Assembly (NCBI GenBank): GCA_029204225.1
Contig: CM055104.1
Coordinates: 27,271,253-27,335,252 of the forward strand
Direction: 5' to 3'
Length of the DNA stretch: 64,000 bases
Source: Diphasiastrum complanatum
Lineage: Eukaryota; Streptophyta; Lycopodiopsida; Lycopodiales; Lycopodiaceae
The translations under genes and the position numbers were made by a program. Each line of letters begins with the position of its first letter. Within the stretch, counting starts at the first letter, position 1. Positions 35,991 to 46,369 of the stretch are shown one piece after another. The notes beneath the pieces were generated by a model. That model ran no database searches, was not told where the DNA came from, and saw nothing but the letters and a program-made list of their open reading frames with translations.

Positions 35991-36520
35991 TGATTCATGT
36001 TCGTTTTTTATTGTGGGTTTGTCACTACCTTGTTGATGGAATATTGATTTTGACACACTCAGTAATTCCTCAAGGTTTTCTTGATTTATTACATAAATTG
36101 GTTCATCTTCAAAAGAGACATCTTCGTCAAAGTTGTCTCTAGCCCAATAAAAACATTTTATTATTAGCTTTGAAAATTGGAAATCCTCTGATTTCTATGC
36201 AAAGTTGTAAGTTCCATCCCAAAAACCGATGTAATTGAAAGGATATCCGATGGGGATTTTGACGATCACGGTCCAACTCTTGCTATGTATGTACTGTATC
36301 ACGGACCAATTTTGGTACAAAATAACCTGCCTGTAATATTTTGACAGTATTTGTGCTCAATGCTCTAATTTTCATTTTCATTGTTGTCAATGTTGATCCA
36401 CTCGAACTGGTCATACTGATATTGTTGTTTTCGTTGGGACCCGTGACTAAGATTTCCCTAGCCGGCCGGTGAATTCAAAACTCACTATAGTCTTTTATTA
36501 TCAAATTTTTTATACGTACA
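35991..36520. other. unassigned
   Basis: There are no coding motifs. CCCTAGCCGGCCGG at about 36460 is a local GC-rich palindrome. This spacer lies between the gypsy protease remnant and a dispersed repeat. Confidence 0.35.
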
Positions 36521-36711
36521 TTGACAGTGTCTCCATGAGTACTAAATTCAAATGAAGAAAATAGTTACATAATTTTAGATTCCTACTTCAACCATTATTG
36601 AGTAGGCCGGATGCCCGAAATGTAAATACAATTTTTACAATATGTTTTCAAATAAAGACCACTGTTTTAACCCGATTTTTATCATAAAAATCTCAAAATT
36701 ACTACAATTCA
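36521..36711 (+). repeat. unclassified dispersed repeat, copy 2
   Basis: This is the direct-orientation partner of 12887-13083 (CATTGACAGTGTCTCCATGAG...CAATTCAAGTCC). The matching end points in both copies suggest a discrete unit and not random homology. Confidence 0.7.
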
Positions 36712-36756
36712 AGTCCTATAAAATTTGTAAAAAATTAAATACTATCATAATGACCT

Positions 36757-38021
36757 TGATAACAGATTTTTGGTATGAGTAGGGCAGGGTTGCAGATGGA
36801 GTAACAATGGCATCAAACAAACATAATGCTACAGCAAGTCACCCCCTTCTTTCATCTCTCATGACCGTAGTTCAACAAGGGCTCCATTCAACATCTCTTA
36901 TAAATCAAGAACAAATCTCTCTCAAGGAAGTCTTCAAGATTCTGTAGCATAAAAACACTGTTCTGACATGAAACAAGATTCTCTCAAGACAACAATCCTT
37001 GAGCAAGAGCACAATGACAACTAATTCTCTAATCCTATAAACTCAGCCACAGTCTCTCATAAACACAAATGCAAGGAAATGAGCAATCTTGCAGCATGTC
37101 ATCAATCTTCAATTTCATATCTCAGTAAAAGGAACAACACAGTCTCATACTTCAAAACCTGCAGTAACAATGCTAGAGACAACAAAAATATACAAGTACA
37201 ATCCTAACAATGTCAAGGCCTACAACCACAGGGTTAGAGGCAATACAACAAATGGCATCAAATCTGATTCAATAAACAATGATCCAAGAAATAAACACAA
37301 TGCTAAAGGCTGAGAAACATATCAATAGCAATGAAAATGAACAGAGTTTAAAGTGAATGGCACCCAACAATCATCTGCCTCTTCTCCTTTTCTCCTCCTT
37401 GTCTCTGTGGGATTGAGCACAAATTGGAAGTGGAGGATATGGGAGGCACCAAGCACAACAGCTTCTACTCCTTCCCTTTCTCTCCAAGCTTCTACACACA
37501 AGTTCTCTCTTTCTCCAAGAAGATACAATGAGAATGTTGTCCCACACCCCTCCCTGGTCATACGTAGGGGCTCAATGGGCTGGAGGTGCACCCCTTCAAG
37601 AAATGGGGCACCTCCTTATGACTTTTCAAAAAACCTGCTTTTAAAAATAGGGCACTGGCCCAAATTCATTTTTAACACCTAACTTGGCCTCAACTTGCAA
37701 TTTCAAAGTCAAGTTGGGCCCTATTTACGGTTTCAATCTTTATGGGCTCACGGCCAAGTTTTTAATTACTAAAATTGTATTACCGAAATACTTGGCACCT
37801 CCTAGTCCCGACAAACCCGAAAACTAGGGGCATAGTCCGCATAAATGGAATTTTCATCCAACGTAGATTAGCAAATGAACAGTATTTTAATAGCAGTGCA
37901 ACCGGCCATTATGGGCCATTTACGCATCGTTTTTTAATAGTTCCACATCAGCGTAATAGCGCATGATGATGATTTTTTGTCAAAAACAACCTGAAAAAGA
38001 GGTCTTTTTTTACGCAAACAG
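36757..38021 (+). mobile_element. large dispersed repeat, LTR-like, copy 1 (1265 bp)
   Basis: The sequence from TGATAACAG to ACGCAAACA recurs at 49375-50226, where a segment equivalent to about 37490-37870 is missing. Start and end strings are shared (TGATAACAG...CAAACA, TG...CA). One base after the end, TGGCGACCTTCACGGG at 38023 resembles the tRNA-Arg-type primer site used by some plant gypsy elements. I therefore propose a gypsy LTR without recognisable internal genes. Short frames on both strands (37322-37682) differ between copies and are not supported as genes. Confidence 0.5.
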
Positions 38022-38022
38022 T

Positions 38023-38038
38023 GGCGACCTTCACGGGT
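38023..38038 (+). other. possible tRNA-Arg primer-binding site
   Basis: TGGCGACCTTCACGGG follows the LTR-like repeat end by one base. Known Ogre-type elements have TGGCGACTCCACTGGGG-like sites. The first seven bases match exactly and the rest only partly. Confidence 0.35.
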
Positions 38039-39230
38039 AAAGAATGGTCCCCATTCTTCGAACTCAGCATTTCTAGTTACACAAAGACCAATGGACCAGC
38101 CAATAGCATCCTAGGCTGATCCAAAAGCCATACAACAATATGTCTTCAAGATAAGCAACAAGAGATTACCCCCTTGGACCGGCCAATAGCATCCTAGGCC
38201 AACCCAAAAGGGTTCCAATTGTGAAAGATTTCAGATCCTTAAGATCCAATCTACTTGAATGATCTTTGGTTAGAAAGAGAAATACACTACCAATCTCACC
38301 AATGTAGAAAAATCAGCATCTACACACAATTTGAGATGCAAACACTAATAGAACTTGATCAAACTTGAATGAAATGATTATGTACTGTTGTTGTCCGTAC
38401 AAAACCAGCAAGCTACTGTATTTCACATGTGTGGAACTGAAAATAGCAAATATAAATCATTCTACACATAGAATTGCAAGATAACACCAAGATAGTGCAC
38501 CAATGGATAGTAGAACCCAAGAGAACCATGTATAAGCATGAAATGAAATAGAGAAGAGAGAAGATGACTCTCTCCACGAGTTACATCCTTTTATAGCATG
38601 TACAAACCCTATTTGGCCACTTGGCTTTCCCACCAAAATGCTAACCCTACTAATTTTGGGTCTAGATTCAATGTACCCAACTTATTCAAATTGAATCTAC
38701 TCAAACTCGCATTCTATCTTTCCCACACTTTCAAAAAGTGTTTATTCAAATGAAATTTAGACTAATGAACTTTGAAAAGTCAACCTCTAAGTCTAAAACA
38801 AGTTTTGACCTCAATATGCCAAATATGGAAATATTGCAAAATGTGATGAAACTAGTTGAATCTTTCACACCAATCAGCATCAGATCTTCATGAAGAACAA
38901 CATCTCAGGTCCTGCATAAAAGGCTTGCTAATATTGTAACACAATAAGATCACAATCAGTAGCTTAGTTCATTTTCAATCATCATTTAAAGTTCCAGTGC
39001 CTTATCCATTGGGCTATGGAGTCCAGTCACAGATCATAGGGCAAACTTTCTTTCAGGGTTTCAAATTTTCTCATATCATATGAAGTTCAGAAGCGCCAAG
39101 TGCTAAACTTGCAAAACCAACATGAATGTTGGTTACCTCACATTGTGGAATTACTGGCTGGGTAAAGTAGTAGTTATATTTATGGTTGATTCATTGTTTC
39201 CAACCCTTAGAGGCGGGATGGACTCCTAGG
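38039..39230. other. unassigned, possible internal or LTR sequence
   Basis: A direct repeat GGACC(A/G)GCCAATAGCATCCTAGGC occurs at 38092 and 38177. A minus-strand TATAAAAGG at 38593-38601 could be an LTR promoter. No ORF is supported. The tRNA-Arg half at 38994-39023 lies here. Confidence 0.4.
38994..39023 (-). ncRNA. tRNA-Arg 5'-half-like sequence
   Basis: The minus strand carries 30 bases, GACTCCATAGCCCAATGG then ATAAGGCACTGG, that fit the acceptor, D-arm and 5' anticodon-stem sequence of a plant nuclear tRNA-Arg as I recall it, including box A (TAGCCCAATGG). Similarity stops at the anticodon loop, and no T-arm or box B follows. It is not a functional tRNA gene and is probably a retro-copied tRNA half or a SINE head. 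Confidence 0.45.
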
Positions 39231-40055
39231 TCAAAACTTCTGTTTCGCTCTTGGCTTCCACTTCCAAGCTTCTCTAACTTGGGTGTTAGTATTCAATGCT
39301 ACCATAACAGGATCTTTAAGTGTCACACCATGGGCTTGACTCCTACTACACTGAGAGTCATCAACCAACATATCCACCCTCTCGTCTGGGTTTGACACAT
39401 CAGGTAATAGGGGTAATATGCGACACACATAATGCGTAGATAAACCGGTGTCAATTACAACTTTCTCATAGTGCTTTGCCATTGAGATTGCATCGTTCAC
39501 ATCGGCTGGACCTTTTTGCCTTAGATGAATTTGTACATCAGGTAGTAATCCACTTATGAAAGCATCCATTATCAGTTCAATCGGCATTTTATACGAGGTT
39601 ATGTGCTTCTGCACAAACCAACTATGTCTATGAGCATATCTACTCACAGACTCATTGTCATACTGCCTCATGGTTACCAACTGGTAACAAGCAACAATTA
39701 CATTCATCGTGAGTGAGAATTCATCCAAGAATGCCTTTGCTAGGGTGTCCCACGAGTCCAAATAATGATTTTCAAAAATTTCAATATTGTCGTCCCAATT
39801 TCTAGCATGACCAGTCAAGTATAATGGAAACAAGAGCTTCCATTCACTGGGCTGTGAAAAACCATCTAGGAAAGAGAGGTTCACAGATTTACGTATAAAG
39901 ATATCAGCTTTATCACCTCTCTCTCCATCATATTGATCAGTGTTCAAGAGATAAACAGACTTTGGTCTAACACAGAGGGAATTGCCAGCAACTAATGAAA
40001 GTTGCACAATATTACACTCAAGTTTAGCTCCTAATATTCCAGCATCGCAATCCAA
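39231..40055 (-). pseudogene. Ty3/gypsy Gag (Athila/Tat-like)
   Basis: A 274-codon frame encodes a Retrotrans_gag domain: NTDQYDGERGDKADIFI, SEWKLLFPLYLTGHARNW, DSWDTLAKAFLDEFSLTMN, LVTMRQYDNESVSRYAHRH, MDAFISGLLPDVQIHLRQ. No zinc knuckle or protease is reached before the stop at 39231 (WKWKPRAKQKF). The N-terminus overlaps the upstream 233-codon frame by 25 bases in a different frame. Upstream lie the leader, an Asp-tRNA-like primer site and LTR at 41058-41620, so this is the 5' part of one reversed element. Confidence 0.8.
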
Positions 40056-40732
40056 CTCATCAAAGTTGGGAACACTTTCAGCGTGATCAAGCGTTCATTA
40101 GGGGATCGATGGCCCAGTTCTGACACATCTTCGACAAGCTTTTGATCGTTTATTTCAGGAATTTGGGTAGAATTGTCCACCATATTAGTGAGTGTATTGA
40201 CAGTCACATCCTTGGTAATGGATCCTTCCTGATTGCCATTTGATACAATACCAAATCTTGCTAGGATTTCATCAACTTCAAGAATTGGATTTTGAATCAC
40301 AATCGGACTATGGTTAATAATCACAAAATAATTGATTTGTAATGTTGCATTCTCTTTAACTTCATAAGTGAAGTCTCCCCCGTGATCTACACAGATCGGA
40401 TCACATTGATTTGAATCATCTGTTTTAGGATCATTGTGAAAGGGTGATATTTCAAAAGATTCTTCACTCAAATTTTCAAGAAAGTCGCATACCACTAAAT
40501 CCCATTCTTCTTCATGAAGAAATAGTAGATTTTTTGTGGATTCCACTAATAACTCTGATTCATCATTTGAATCATTGAGTTTTATACAGTCATTGGAAAT
40601 TTCACCTATGGGTGGTTCTCCAAGAAATAAATTTCTATACAGATTTTCTATGGCCTGACAATCATTCTCATCATAGAATAAAAATCCTAGTTGCACTAGG
40701 CGAGTGGGAATCATGATTATAATTTTTTTCAA
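40031..40732 (-). CDS. acidic ORF upstream of gag, 233 codons
   Basis: The uninterrupted frame starts with ATG at 40732 (MKKIIIMIPTRLVQLGFLF) and is strongly acidic, with runs such as NDSNDESELLVEST and NLSEESFEIS. I recognise no domain. It ends inside the start of the gag frame (25-base overlap). It could be an N-terminal extension of Gag separated by a frameshift mutation, a programmed-frameshift partner, or an extra ORF of the Athila/Tat lineage. A clean 702-base frame next to damaged genes is notable but does not show expression. Confidence 0.5.
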   Translation of the reverse strand: MKKIIIMIPTRLVQLGFLFYDENDCQAIENLYRNLFLGEPPIGEISNDCIKLNDSNDESELLVESTKNLLFLHEEEWDLVVCDFLENLSEESFEISPFHNDPKTDDSNQCDPICVDHGGDFTYEVKENATLQINYFVIINHSPIVIQNPILEVDEILARFGIVSNGNQEGSITKDVTVNTLTNMVDNSTQIPEINDQKLVEDVSELGHRSPNERLITLKVFPTLMSWIAMLEY

Positions 40733-41057
40733 TCAATCAATTTTTTTTTTTTAAGGAACCTCCAACACGTTCAGTATTGGTCTAGTTCTCAGTACAATGC
40801 CCAATGACCCTACTTGCACAAACCACTGCTCCAAACAAACCTCACAATTTCCGGTGCTCAAGCCTTATCCAAAAAGACACTGAGAGTCACTCACGAAATT
40901 AATACAAAAGAGGCTCCAATCGCCACAAGGCATTCAAACCTTCAAAGACAATCTGGATCAAACGAGCATTTGGCTGTGCAAGTTAATGGTCAATTCAACA
41001 GAATCGTTTGAAAACACTTTCAAACAATAAACAAGAATTCGAAAGGAGCTCATGCTC
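40733..41057 (-). mobile_element. gypsy leader between PBS and first ORF
   Basis: About 325 bp without a convincing ORF lies between the primer site and the acidic ORF. A T-rich run at 40741-40752 lies just upstream of the ATG. Confidence 0.55.
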
Positions 41058-41075
41058 CTCCCGGCAGACGCACCA
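41058..41075 (-). other. primer-binding site, Asp-tRNA-like
   Basis: The minus strand reads TGGTGCGTCTGCCGGGAG, close to the TGGCGCCGTTGCCGGGGA site of plant Athila/Tat gypsy elements. One base separates it from the LTR end at 41077. Confidence 0.6.
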
Positions 41076-41076
41076 C

Positions 41077-41620
41077 TGACGGCTTATAAAACGACCCCCA
41101 AATAGACTGGCAATCTAAGGAAATGCTAACGGAAGTCGGTCTATACCACAATTACAGCTCAAGCTCCTTTGGGCATGGAGTCGAAAATAAGGCCTTTCAT
41201 GATCACAGGCACTTTCAATGGCAATCGGCTAGGCAAACTTCTAACGGTCAATAGACAATTTTCAAATAGCCTAGGGAACTTTGAAATGGACAACAGATCA
41301 CGTGTGTAAACTCTGACTTTTGAGATACCGATAAGACGTACAAGCATGACTCGTATATAAGCTGAGATTCACTTAACGAGTGAGGTAAAACAAGGTTAGA
41401 TTTTGAATGAGCGCCTAATCTTCATCTAAACCATTTGCATAGGCTTCAGGAATATTTGTTACTGATGGTGATGTGGTCTGCATTTAGATCATGAGGCTAG
41501 TATAAAGTTTCACAAGTTCGGAATCACGGACAATCCCCAAAGCTAAGAGATGTGTCCTCGATCAAGCACCGTAGGGCCAAAATTCGACAAGCCACAATCT
41601 GGGTAGTGATGGATGCAAGC
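41077..41620 (-). mobile_element. Athila/Tat-like 5' LTR (partial)
   Basis: The 3' terminus of the LTR (GCCGTCA on the minus strand) is fixed by the primer site. A minus-strand TATA-like CTTATATACGAGTC is at 41348-41361. Homology with 178-715 runs through most of it. The 5' terminus lies beyond about 41620 and was not found. Confidence 0.65.
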
Positions 41621-42395
41621 AAGGAATTTTCACAAGTGGTCTTAAAGTAATGATAAATGGGTCACTAATTCAACATAACATAATGACAAAGCTCAAAAGG
41701 GGTCGTAAATAAGGCTAGGAGATTTTCTACCATAACTTTCAAACGAACGATCTTTGACAGGCAAAGAAATGGGCTTGGCTTTCTGTTGTAAAGCTACCTT
41801 TACAAGCTTTACTTCCGGCGCCACTGGCACCAGAATTGTCCCCGGCGCTAGCAGCGCCCCTGCTGCTTCCGGCGCCACCGGCGACGGCGCCGCTCCCAAC
41901 GCCACTATGACTAGAATTTAGCTGGCACCAAGTTTCTATGGCTGAAAATCTTTGATCGGTTCTAGCGAAGTCCAGAGAGCTCAGATCGATATGCAATCAA
42001 CTCACACGATCTAGGCATGATTAAAGGTTGAGAAAATCCTAGAGAGAGAAAAACGTGCTTTACCAGCCTGGGTAGAGTGCTTGCTATGAGGGGGGTGCCG
42101 AATCCCACCAATACTATAGGGGAGTGCAGGTTGCAACTCAGGGCGAGCTCCAACCAAGTCTCAGCCTCTCTTGCTGGAATGTTGTCATGGCTCTCGCCTT
42201 GGCATGCTAGCGCCCCAGAGACTAGGGTCGGTCACACACTTGAAATGTAACCTTCTCAGATTTATCAATAAAGTGGAATTTTCCTCAAATTGACTCTGAT
42301 TACCTTCTGGGTTTCAGTGTTCGGTAAAAGCGCAATTGTAAGGTCGCTTCAAAATTTTTTAAGTTGGCACATAGATGAGGGTCGTATCCCGGGAC
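41621..42395. other. unassigned, includes a GC-rich Gly/Ala coding-like patch
   Basis: Positions 41815-41905 are very GC-rich with repeated GGCGCC/GCGCCGG and encode a Gly/Ala/Ser-rich stretch on the minus strand (85-codon frame 41739-41996). No family is recognised. The rest has no features. Confidence 0.4.
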
Positions 42396-42784
42396 GCCAG
42401 CGGTATGTCGTCGGGGCCATTCGGTCCATGGAGCCAGCGGTATGCTGTCGGGACCATTTGGTCCAAGAACTGGTTGTCTCCATATCTGTCGCGACTTGTG
42501 GTTCTGAGTGTTCCTTGCATGAACGTGAATGGATTAAGCTCTTGGGGAACGGGCTCTAACCTGTCGGCTGAGTTGGATAGCTTGCTTGGGTGGAAGTTAC
42601 CTGTTTATGGCTAGTCTGGAGTGACGCCAGGTTGGCTTCCAGCGCTCGTGAGGAAGCTTTCAATTGATTAAGTCTGATGTAAGTCAGACCACTTGCTTGG
42701 AATGGATGTTACTCATTTGTAACGAAGCTTCGAGTTGGTTAAGTTTGATGTATGTCGGGCGGCTTGCTTGGAGGGAAGTCACCC
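42396..42784 (+). repeat. degenerate minisatellite units
   Basis: Two 33-bp units at 42396 and 42433 (GCCAGCGGTATG...GGTCCA, period 37) are followed by units with period about 70 at 42664 and 42734 (TTGGTTAAGTTTGATGTA, then GCTTGCTTGGAGGGAAGT). An older partial unit is near 42570. The array is the immediate target region of the LTR element at 42869. Confidence 0.65.
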
Positions 42785-42868
42785 ACATCGGGACCCCCGA
42801 TCTGGCATGGCGCCAGGTTCGATCTCAATGTTGGTTTCTGAACTTCCAGTTGGTTAAGTCTGATCGTT

Positions 42869-43788
42869 TGTTGCGCCGGCGCCTCAAAGGGCGCTGGGAC
42901 TTGAGCGGTTTCCCCAACACGCGCTTAAGTCTAACATTCATCCATCATGCACTTACGTAAAAGCCAACTCAGAGACGTAACAAGCTTAACCATTCAGACT
43001 TAAGAAAATTGGAATCCCAACCAACCCGAAAGCCAACTCAGAATCCGTCCCCAAAAGGTAACCAAAGGCAAAGACAAGCCACACACGAAACCCAAGGCAT
43101 AGTGGTCGCCAAACTGACCAATTGGCATAGCAGCAAGCCCCATGTCGATGACAGGGACCCTTAGGCGCCAGTGACGCAAAAAGGTTGTAGTAAGGGTCCT
43201 TCCACTTGGACCAGTCCCGGAGGCGAAACCGAAATGGTAATCATCCCCAAGGATCAACTTTATTAGATTTGGAAGAGGTTACATTCATACATAGACTGAC
43301 CGGTCTCGGGGTCAACAACACGTGCTGGGCATTGTGCCTGGCTCGTGCTGGTAGAGGGAGCTGAGACCTGGCGACTGGATTCCTAGCGCTGGTTGAGCTG
43401 CCCAAGTTTCTGTCTGCCAGACTCCCCCTATAGTTCTGCTGTGATTCGGCGCACCCCCTCTGGTTTGAAACATAGTGCTTTCTGGTAAAGCACGCTTTTT
43501 AGGACTTAGTTTTTATTTTGCTGATTAAGCCTGGCAAGCCTGGCAGAATCAGTCTGGCTCCCGGACATGGGTCCCGGGAGCCGTCCCGGCGGCCGAATCA
43601 ACCTGCTTTCCTGACTAGGCCATGACTCGAGCTCCAGAGCTAGCTCATGACTTTGTGACTACTTGACTGGCTCACCACAGGTCGGAGGCTCAGTCCTTGA
43701 CGTTCTAACTTGCTCTGGGACCTTAGGGAGTGTCACCCCTTTGAGTCTTACAGGGCACGCTGGGTGCACCCGAGTCAGCTTTACAACA
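42869..43788 (-). mobile_element. 3' LTR of the Gag-only element
   Basis: The plus-strand ends TGTTGCGCC...TTTACAACA give inverted termini TGTTG/CAACA. It has the same length as the partner at 47201-48120. It contains CTGGCAAGCCTGGCAGAATC, and the terminus carries the self-complementary GCGCCGGCGC. Confidence 0.93.
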
Positions 43789-43798
43789 TCCTCCCCTC
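43789..43798 (-). other. polypurine tract
   Basis: The minus strand reads GAGGGGAGGA, directly preceding the TG of the 3' LTR. It primes plus-strand DNA synthesis. Confidence 0.8.
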
Positions 43799-44155
43799 GT
43801 TTGAGAAAGCTGATGTCCTCATCAGGGCCAAACTAGAACCTAAGACTCATGGCACGGGCTTAATTCACCGGCCAGACTTTAGTCACATATACAAGGGCAC
43901 GGGCTTGATGCACCGGCCAAAGGAAATCAACTGTAAATCAGAGTAATGATATTGTGTTTTACACCCAGCACAAGAAAAGTGTGGATCTAGTTCACTTACG
44001 TAAAACCTGTGTGAAGTTGCTGCACTTAGACATCAAACTGAAGCTCACTCCTCAATGAGAAATGCGGCTTACTTTATTAGCATGAAAGAAAAAGGTACTC
44101 ATGGCTCCCTTAAGCCTCAGATATGTCGTTGTCGTCGCACATCTGGATGAGTCCC
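43799..44155 (-). mobile_element. 3' internal region of the Gag-only element
   Basis: About 360 bp lie between the gag-protease stop and the polypurine tract. The plus strand shows a repeated GCACGGGCTT(A/G)AT(T/G)CACCGGCC at about 43853 and 43896. There is no pol remnant, so the missing polymerase region is absent altogether and not merely decayed. Confidence 0.6.
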
Positions 44156-46369
44156 CTAGGACTCTAGATATTTCGTTTGGTCGTCCAGGTTGAGCTCCTT
44201 GAGCTCTGCATCGGCACTTAGATTCACCTTTGACGTAGAAACTGCAGGCAATGTTGGCTCCATTTGACCTCGCGTCAGCTGGTTTGTCACTGTTGGATGT
44301 CTTTCGTTAAAAAGGTGAGCTTTCGCTTGGTCACACAAGGTGAGCTCCTTGAGCTCTGCATCGACACTTGAATTCACCTTTGATGTAGAGACTATAGGCA
44401 ATGTTGGCTCCATTTGTTCCCGTATCAGCTGGTCTGTCACTGTTGGTTGTCCTTCGTTAAATAGGTGAATGAGATTGGGAGGAATGGTTGGATCAGGTTC
44501 ATTTGTGTCGTTCTTTTCTAGTTGGTCCCCTGGCACAGCTCTGACGACACAAGGTCTCCTGCCATTATATAATAACACAAGGTTAACCCCTTTTGCCAAG
44601 AAGGCCACCACATGTTCGTTAAACCAGCTTAATCCCAAAATAGCGTCGAAGGCATCCATCTTCAAGATTGTGAACGTTAGTCGATTCTTCCAGGCTCCCA
44701 GAGAGATTGGTAAGTTGGTTGCCAATCTACAAGTGGTCATTGTACCTTTCGCGGTCTCCACACAAATAGGAGTCACATTTTCTTCACATTGGATGTCCAA
44801 TTCTCCTGTCAGTTTTTCTGACAAGTAGTTATGTGACGCCCCCAGGTCTACCATGAAGTAAATGATCCTACCTTGAATACAGCCTTTCAGGTACAATAAC
44901 TTGGATCCTCTCGCAGGAGTCGCCATAAGATGTTCACGATAAGCCGCAAGTGCCCCTATCTGTTGCAAGGCATTCAGGTCAGACTCCGTCAAATCCGTTT
45001 CTGGGTCCTCTTGATCATCTTGTTCACCATCTTCTTGATTAAATGCCTCTCTCTCCATCCTATCAAATCCTTCAATGGCAGCCATGATTTGCTTATTCAA
45101 TGGTTTGGGGCATGACCTCCAAGAGTGACCTTGCTGATGACAGTTGAAGCAACGCATGGAACTGCCCACTGTTGGTGAGCTGTTGCTGTGACTAGCTGAA
45201 GGTCCAACATTGTTTCTTCTCTGGAACATGTTCCCTCCATTGTTGCCTTGGTTGCCAAACCCTGTTTTTGTTGGGAATTTATTCACGCTACTCGAGGCTT
45301 GGTTGCCATTTGGAGCTGAGTCCCCCCTTGAAAAGAAGCTCGGACTCGGTCTGGATCCACTAAATACTCTTGTTGAGGTTGCGGGAGCAGCTGGTGCCAA
45401 TGTGCTCTCATAATCACAAACCATTTCAGCCGCTCGAATAGTTGAATTGAAATCATGGGGCATGTAGTTGTCTATCGCACGTCGGGTCCAGGATTGCATT
45501 CCAGACAATAGGTAATGATTTTTGTCCGCCTCGGACATATCTTCAATAACCCATACACTCTGTCTGAATCTATTGAGGTACTCTCGCAATGACCCTTTCT
45601 GTTTGAGCCCTGATAATTCTGTCCTCAATCTCATGTGTGAATCCTTTGGTATGAACTCCTCTCGTAACGCGGCTTTGAATGCATTCCATGTTTGAAAATG
45701 CATTCCTGCCATCCGGTACCAATTTGTAGTGTAGCCCTCAAAATATGCTAATGCCAAGTCAGTTCTTTCTTCCTCAGGAGTGTTCATCAGACGGAAGTAA
45801 TGGTCCATGTGAAACAACCAATCTTCCACAACTCGAATGTCACGCTCTCCTTTGAAAGTAGGTGGTGCTTTCACTTTGGCAGTCTTTCTTGGGCCCTCCG
45901 TGGTTCACGCTCGTGGTTCTCTTGGTATCTGTGGAGGAGGCGCCACTGCATTCTCCCTAGTTGCTTCCAACTCTTCAAACCTGGCTTCGAGCTGTGTTAG
46001 CCCGTCTCTCATTTCTCTAGCAAGGTTAATTTGAGTAAGATTCATGGCTCGCAAGGATGTTTGCCATTCTTTCCTTTCGGTTTCTCTATCCTTCTTCACC
46101 TCGCTAAGCATAGCCGTCATTGCGCTTGATAAGTATTGCCGCATCTTCACTTCAAAGAGGTCCTGTTGCGCCTCTGGCAAGGGTTCATCTCTTGGTGTAG
46201 GTTCAGAAGGGCCACCCATCTCTTCATGGAGGGGCGCCACTGTGGAGTGCATACGCTCTTTCTTTCTCGACTTGGACCTGGTGCCATCTCGATGCATGCG
46301 AGAGCTGTATTCTCGAGTCAGCTCTTCTCCGTCCGTCAGTGCTCGTAACTCTTCAAGATGGTCCTCCAT
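44156..46369 (-). pseudogene. Gag-protease polyprotein with one in-frame stop
   Basis: One frame of 738 codons from ATG 46369 is interrupted only by TGA at 45905-45907 (CGA to TGA is a plausible CpG decay). The first 154 codons encode a charged, probably coiled-coil region (REMRDGLTQLEARFEELEAT). After the stop come the Retrotrans_gag core (KAPPTFKGERDIRVVEDWL, TWNAFKAALREEFIP), an Asn/Ser/Gly linker, a knuckle CFNCHQQGHSWRSC at 45110-45151, and retropepsin (YFMVDLGASHNYLSEKL; AILGLSWF). The active-site triad DSG is DLG at 44840-44848. A 50-residue tandem repeat ends the protein. RT would normally follow. Read-through or a stop-free sister copy would be needed for full Gag. Confidence 0.9.
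44168..44467 (-). repeat. 150-bp (50-residue) tandem repeat at Gag-protease C-terminus
   Basis: Units at 44318-44467 (HLFNEGQPTVTDQL...) and 44168-44317 (HLFNERHPTVTNQL...) are both in frame, about 75% identical in protein, and share MEPTLP-VSTSKVN and DAELKEL. Confidence 0.92.

Noticed and set aside
37322-37682. ORFs of 89 and 109 codons on opposite strands
   Set aside because: They lie inside the dispersed LTR-like repeat, and the second copy at 49914-50148 shows different ends, as expected for non-coding DNA.
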